36,365 nt of DNA from JAGMES01 sp023128035. GTDB taxonomy: Bacteria > Bacillota > Halanaerobiia > DY22613. How positions within the stretch are numbered: position 1 is the first letter of the stretch; each line of letters begins with the position of its first letter. Below the pieces are notes generated by a model. That model did not search any database, was not told where the DNA came from, and was given only the letters and a program-made list of their open reading frames with translations. Below, in pieces: positions 33,492 through 36,365 of this stretch. The translations under genes were made by a program, and so were the position numbers. The stretch is taken from positions 1 to 36,365 of the forward strand of contig DAOVRZ010000052.1 in the NCBI GenBank assembly GCA_030627905.1. The letters are read 5' to 3'.

Positions 33492-33550
33492 AAAGGATGG
33501 CAAAAACAAATCACATAGGATATCCCCAGTAACGTTTTTTACCATCCTTT
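33492..33550. repeat. 59-bp long hairpin between hydE and the 43-aa zinc-ribbon gene
   Basis: AAAGGATGG pairs with CCATCCTTT and the pairing extends through the adjoining A/T runs (CAAAAAC with GTTTTTTA, one mismatch). GGATATCC, itself a palindrome, sits in the loop. It lies downstream of the 43-aa gene on the minus strand; no clean U-run follows. It could be a terminator-like or MITE-like structure. Confidence 0.55.
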
Positions 33551-33585
33551 TGAAGTTAAGAAACCAATTGTTTCATATATTTTAT

Positions 33586-33717
33586 CTATCCCGTTTTTCC
33601 CATCTTGAATGCCTCATGAATTTTTGCACGACATTCAGGACAAAGATCCATCATAAAATTTTTCTTTTGCTTCAACCTGATTAACATAATTTGCTCACAT
33701 GGTAAACATAATAACAT
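33586..33717 (-). CDS. Small zinc-ribbon-like protein (43 aa)
   Basis: Short gene with GGGAGGG 7 bases before ATG. The product has two Cys pairs in zinc-ribbon arrangement: CLPC (residues 4-7) and CPEC (26-29), with a basic stretch between (RLKQKKNF). It ends KIHEAFKMGKTG. Size, ribosome site and paired cysteines argue for a real protein. Function unknown. Confidence 0.6.
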   Translation of the reverse strand: MLLCLPCEQIMLIRLKQKKNFMMDLCPECRAKIHEAFKMGKTG

Positions 33718-33847
33718 AAAAATTCCCTCCCACACTATTCATAAACTTATTATTCCCTAAAATAAAGGATATGAAACATATTTTTTGATGTATAAAATAT
33801 CTCTAGCTTGGTAATACTATGATTGAATAAATCTGGAGGTGATATTT

Positions 33848-34039
33848 ATGTCCAAGATCGGATGTAGCGTTCAAAATTGCAAATACTGGGCCAATGATCT
33901 ATGCACAGCAAAAGAAGTTCAAGTTAATTTAAACCAGAACTATAGTAATACAGATATGGAGATCGGGACAATTGGCAGCCAAATGAATGCCAACTCATCA
34001 CCAGAAACTCAATGTACTACATTTGTACCAAGAGGGTAA
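33848..34039 (+). CDS. DUF1540 domain protein
   Basis: 63-aa Cys-containing protein of the DUF1540 type: KIGCSVQNCKYWANDLCTAKEVQV near the N-terminus and SSPETQCTTFVP at the end, with Cys in CxxxxC..C and TxCxTF positions. Such proteins are common in spore-forming Clostridia and may bind metal; the function is not known. ATG 33848 follows GGAGGTGATATTT; an in-frame ATG three codons upstream is too close to the ribosome site. Single-gene unit with a terminator after it. Confidence 0.85.
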   Translation: MSKIGCSVQNCKYWANDLCTAKEVQVNLNQNYSNTDMEIGTIGSQMNANSSPETQCTTFVPRG

Positions 34040-34052
34040 TCATCATTATATT

Positions 34053-34086
34053 AGAGGGGCCAAAATTTTGGTCTCTCCTTTTTTTT
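34053..34086 (+). terminator. Rho-independent terminator after the DUF1540 gene
   Basis: GAGGGGCC pairs with GGTCTCTC (two G-U pairs) around AAAATTTT, followed by CTTTTTTTT. Confidence 0.85.
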
Positions 34087-34179
34087 CACAAGTTATTAAG
34101 GTATGCATATATTATTATAAAGTACTATACTCAGTCAGGCATAAATTATGCTGGGCTCTTAGTAAGCAACAGGGTAAAA

Positions 34180-34219
34180 AAACTCCTGTGGGACTTATGA
34201 TAAAAGTCTACAGGAGTTT
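34180..34219 (+). promoter_or_regulatory. Leader hairpin upstream of the CDF exporter gene
   Basis: AAACTCCTGT and ACAGGAGTTT form a perfect 10-bp stem with a second smaller pairing inside (GACTT with AAGTC). It ends 27 bases before the inferred TTG start. It may be a terminator or attenuator of the leader; after it the sequence reads ATCTTTTG. Confidence 0.5.
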
Positions 34220-34245
34220 ATCTTTTGAGAAAGGGTGAGTCAATT

Positions 34246-35160
34246 TTGAATAAAGATGAACGATTTAGGACAGGAAAAAAAGTTTCGATAACTGCCCTAA
34301 TTGTAAACACAACTCTAGCTAGCATTAAAATTACTGTAGGACTACTAGCTCATAGTCGAGCAATGATTGCTGATGGTATTCATTCTGCCTCAGACTCTGT
34401 TTCTACTATTATTGTTCTTTTTAGCTTAAAGATTGCAGCAACTCCACCTGATTCATCTCATCCTTATGGTCATGAAAGATCAGAAACATTAGCAGCAAAT
34501 CTTTTAGCTTTAAGTTTAATAATCAGTGGTCTAGTAATTGCAAAAGATAACATTATGAGTATCGTCAAACAAAGTTTCTTCTATCCAGGATTCATAAATA
34601 TCTGGGCAGGTATTTTTTCAATTTTCGCCCAAGAAGGGATCTCTAGGTATTCTATCTATATAGGGCGTAAAATTAATAGCCCTGCTATCATAGCTGATGC
34701 AATGCATCATCGTTCCGATGCAATATCCTCTATCGCTGCAGTAATCGGGATTATTGCGGCCAGAAATGGAATATTAATCTTAGACCCGATTGCAGGTTTA
34801 ATTGTGGCAGGTATGATCATTCATATAGGAGTAAAAATTCTGATGGAAACCTTTCATGAATTGATGGAAGGATCTCCTGATTCAATTTACTTAACAAAAA
34901 TAAAAAATATTGCCCAATCAATTCCTGGTGTTCAAAATATTACTGATGTAAAAGTTCGTAAGCATGCAAACTCAGAAATTATAGAAATGACTATTACTGT
35001 TCATGAAAAATTAAGTGTATTCGAAGGAGATAAAATTGCTCATAACGTTGAAGACCAAATAATAACTGAACTAAGTGATCATCAAATCAAAGAAGTGCAT
35101 ATACACGTTGATCCTCATCCAGAACCTTTGAAGTCGATGGACTTATGCCATCGTGAGTAA
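34246..35160 (+). CDS. Cation diffusion facilitator (CDF) family metal exporter
   Basis: Proton-coupled efflux of divalent metal (Mn, Fe or Zn). About 304 aa with six membrane helices. Metal-site motifs are DGIHSASD in helix 2 and HHRSD in helix 5, plus HPYGHERSE after helix 2. The cytoplasmic C-terminal CDF domain contains VKVRKHANSEIIEMTITVHE and HIHVDPHPEP. I choose TTG 34246 because AAGGGTGAG lies about 7 bases upstream; another in-frame TTG at 34225 has no ribosome site. The metal is not certain, but its convergent neighbour is a GDT1-type Mn/Ca transporter, suggesting manganese. Confidence 0.9.
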   Translation: MNKDERFRTGKKVSITALIVNTTLASIKITVGLLAHSRAMIADGIHSASDSVSTIIVLFSLKIAATPPDSSHPYGHERSETLAANLLALSLIISGLVIAKDNIMSIVKQSFFYPGFINIWAGIFSIFAQEGISRYSIYIGRKINSPAIIADAMHHRSDAISSIAAVIGIIAARNGILILDPIAGLIVAGMIIHIGVKILMETFHELMEGSPDSIYLTKIKNIAQSIPGVQNITDVKVRKHANSEIIEMTITVHEKLSVFEGDKIAHNVEDQIITELSDHQIKEVHIHVDPHPEPLKSMDLCHRE

Positions 35161-35170
35161 ACTATATAAA

Positions 35171-35443
35171 TTATACTTTCCCAAAAAGAAGTAAACCACC
35201 TATAATAATAAAAGCTATCCCTGCAGCCATCTGAATATAGTTAGCAGGGATAATTTTATTTAAAACAGCACCCAGAGTTACTCCTAAAAAGGTGGAACAT
35301 ATTAGAGCAAGAGCAGCACCGAAAAAAACTGCCTTTACAGATTTATCTTGAGCCACTAATAACATAGTAGCTAATTGTGTTTTATCACCCAATTCAGCAA
35401 GAAAGATCAACCCGAAAGTAGTTAAAAGCGTTTTCCAGAACAC
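35171..35443 (-). CDS. Half-size TMEM165/GDT1 family transporter
   Basis: 90-aa membrane protein with three helices and one ELGDKTQ motif (residues 17-23), the signature of the GDT1/UPF0016 family of Mn and Ca transporters. Two-motif forms are about 200 aa; a single-motif protein must pair with itself or another half. The second-half gene is not visible here: the upstream 91-aa membrane protein lacks ELGDKT. Ends with LLFGKV just after the last helix. Five bases separate it from the upstream gene, so the two are likely co-transcribed. Confidence 0.88.
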   Translation of the reverse strand: MFWKTLLTTFGLIFLAELGDKTQLATMLLVAQDKSVKAVFFGAALALICSTFLGVTLGAVLNKIIPANYIQMAAGIAFIIIGGLLLFGKV

Positions 35444-35448
35444 GTCAA

Positions 35449-35724
35449 CTACACCTCCTTCTCCAATTCTTTGTAGTTTCTACTATTTATGACTGCGAAA
35501 ATTCTCATGATCATCCAGCTCAATGCTATCCCAGTAGGGAGACTTAAGCAAAAACTTAAGACATTTGGAATAGAACCAAAAAATATATCTAAAAACAAAG
35601 TCAAATAACCTGCAAGAAGTACTGGCAAACCAAAAATTGTTTTAAAAATTTGATGGGTATCAGCAAAATACGGAATCCAGGCCAGTATTCCCCAGGTTAT
35701 ACCCAAAGTCCAAAAATTTCCCAT
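35449..35724 (-). CDS. Hypothetical membrane protein (91 aa)
   Basis: Small protein with about three hydrophobic segments (LGITWGILAWIPYF, IFGLPVLLAGYLTLFLDIFF, IALSWMIMRIFAVI) and a charged C-terminus KELEKEV. A good ribosome site (GGAGGTGG) precedes the ATG. Directly upstream of the half-size GDT1 gene, so it might assist it. Not a recognised family. Confidence 0.75.
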   Translation of the reverse strand: MGNFWTLGITWGILAWIPYFADTHQIFKTIFGLPVLLAGYLTLFLDIFFGSIPNVLSFCLSLPTGIALSWMIMRIFAVINSRNYKELEKEV

Positions 35725-35834
35725 AAGCCACCTCCATTTTTCTCCTTACTTCTATGTCTATTTTTCGGATCATTTAATTATTCAATTAATCAAAAAAGGC
35801 TTGAGAAAACACACTTCATTTCATCTTTAGTCAA

Positions 35835-35945
35835 GTGAAAAATGTTTGTCCATTCTGCGAATTCAAGATTTGTATTGATGATAATTGAACCATTTTCATA
35901 CCTTTCAGAGAAAATTTGGAACAACTTGTTATCGCTTTACTCCAT
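35835..35945 (-). pseudogene. Remnant of an IstB-type IS21 helper ATPase gene
   Basis: Minus-strand stretch of about 30 codons reading DNKLFQIFSERYENGSIII and NTNLEFAEWTNIF, which matches the sensor-1 region of IstB (RYE-GS-I-TTN--F-EW). A stop lies just upstream (35946-35950 region) and no Walker motifs are present. Evidence of an old IS21-family insertion. No istA sequence is seen. Confidence 0.65.
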
Positions 35946-36023
35946 AAGAATACCCAAGCAAATCTTTTCATCAATCCAACTACATACTTTATTAACCAAA
36001 TATTCAAATAAAACACACACTTC

Positions 36024-36227
36024 TTAAAAATAATCCTCATTTATACTTGCAGTTTCACCTTCCTTTAAACCATAAGGATTAATATCTTCTTCATACTGTT
36101 TATCTGCAATACCTTGATTACGTATATGTATATTTCTTCTATTAACACATTCAACTAATTTTTTATAATTATCTTTAATATATTACGCATCCAAATCCTT
36201 CATAATTCTAAAATTATCCTTTATACT
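36024..36227 (-). pseudogene. C-terminal remnant of a HEPN-like nuclease gene
   Basis: Minus-strand frame ending at TAA 36026-36024 and broken by an in-frame TAA at 36185-36183. It reads NYKKLVECVNRRNIHIRNQG, IADKQYEEDINPY and GLKEGETASINEDYF. This resembles the end of HEPN-like proteins in which ERRNxxVHNxG carries the catalytic R-x4-H; here the His position is Arg (RNIHIRNQ). The upstream part would lie to the right but has stops. Family call tentative. Confidence 0.4.
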
Positions 36228-36365
36228 CTAAATGAGCAAATTAGCTTACAAATATTTACAGTTACTAAGTAAACTAGCCCTTAAGCTATTTTTAACACTT
36301 TCAAAACATCGCACAGGGGAATCTTACTTTTTGCACATTGATAAATCCAAGAAACATTACTTATC
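36228..36365. other. Window end, no recognisable feature
   Basis: 138 AT-rich bases with stops in all frames I checked. It may continue the HEPN-like remnant beyond further mutations. Confidence 0.3.

Noticed and set aside
33987..34238. Overlapping plus-strand frames after the DUF1540 gene
   Set aside because: They run through a clear terminator and the leader hairpin of the CDF gene and have no ribosome sites.

Overview
The window looks like the chromosome of an anaerobic, low-GC Firmicute (Clostridia or Halanaerobiales type). Supporting signs are AT-rich DNA, AGGAGG-type ribosome sites with many TTG/GTG starts, the [FeFe]-hydrogenase maturase HydE, the sporulation-linked families YtaF and DUF1540, a Gram-positive-type LexA box, and the Firmicute gene set polA, mutM, ytaF and coaE. 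One peptide-binding protein is a lipoprotein and its paralogue has a plain Sec signal without a lipobox Cys. That could hint at a diderm Firmicute, but it is only a hint.

Layout. (1) 1-11.9 kb: two tandem paralogous dipeptide/oligopeptide ABC operons on the minus strand, each in the order A-B-C-D-F, with strong hairpins between the binding-protein gene and the first permease gene. (2) 12.0-17.4 kb: housekeeping genes on the minus strand: lytic transglycosylase, mgsA, coaE, ytaF, an ABC-F ATPase and mutM. (3) 17.4-26.9 kb: an accessory, partly decaying region. It holds TPR, lipocalin-like and HEPN/MNT gene remnants, an intact MNT-HEPN pair, a TnpB-only IS200/IS605-type element, a small membrane-protein gene broken by that element and by a short palindromic element, a candidate RiPP locus (36-aa peptide plus RRE/radical-SAM/SPASM maturase), a trypsin-like lipoprotein and an orphan ParA-like ATPase. 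(4) 26.9-33.4 kb: tldE, tldD, polA and hydE, apparently one operon. (5) 33.5-36.4 kb: small zinc-ribbon and DUF1540 proteins, a CDF metal exporter facing a half-size GDT1 (Mn/Ca) transporter, then remnants of istB and of a HEPN-like gene.

Main discoveries from reading the bases. A 119-bp MITE-like palindrome occurs three times (4009-4127, 12612-12730, 20112-20230). It has 19-bp imperfect terminal inverted repeats, 7-bp ATAWTAT-type target duplications and a long internal hairpin whose bases covary between copies. The third copy sits inside a gene: removing it with one duplication, and removing the TnpB element, restores one continuous reading frame apart from a single stop codon near the start. 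The tnpB promoter has a perfect Gram-positive SOS-box match (CGAACATATGTTTG) exactly between its -35 and -10 boxes, which suggests LexA control of this RNA-guided nuclease. The peptide/maturase pair at 22.2-23.8 kb does not match a RiPP class I can name.

The polA-mutM-ytaF-coaE neighbours, adjacent in Bacillus, are here split by the accessory region. This marks the mutM-tldE interval as an integration and decay hotspot.
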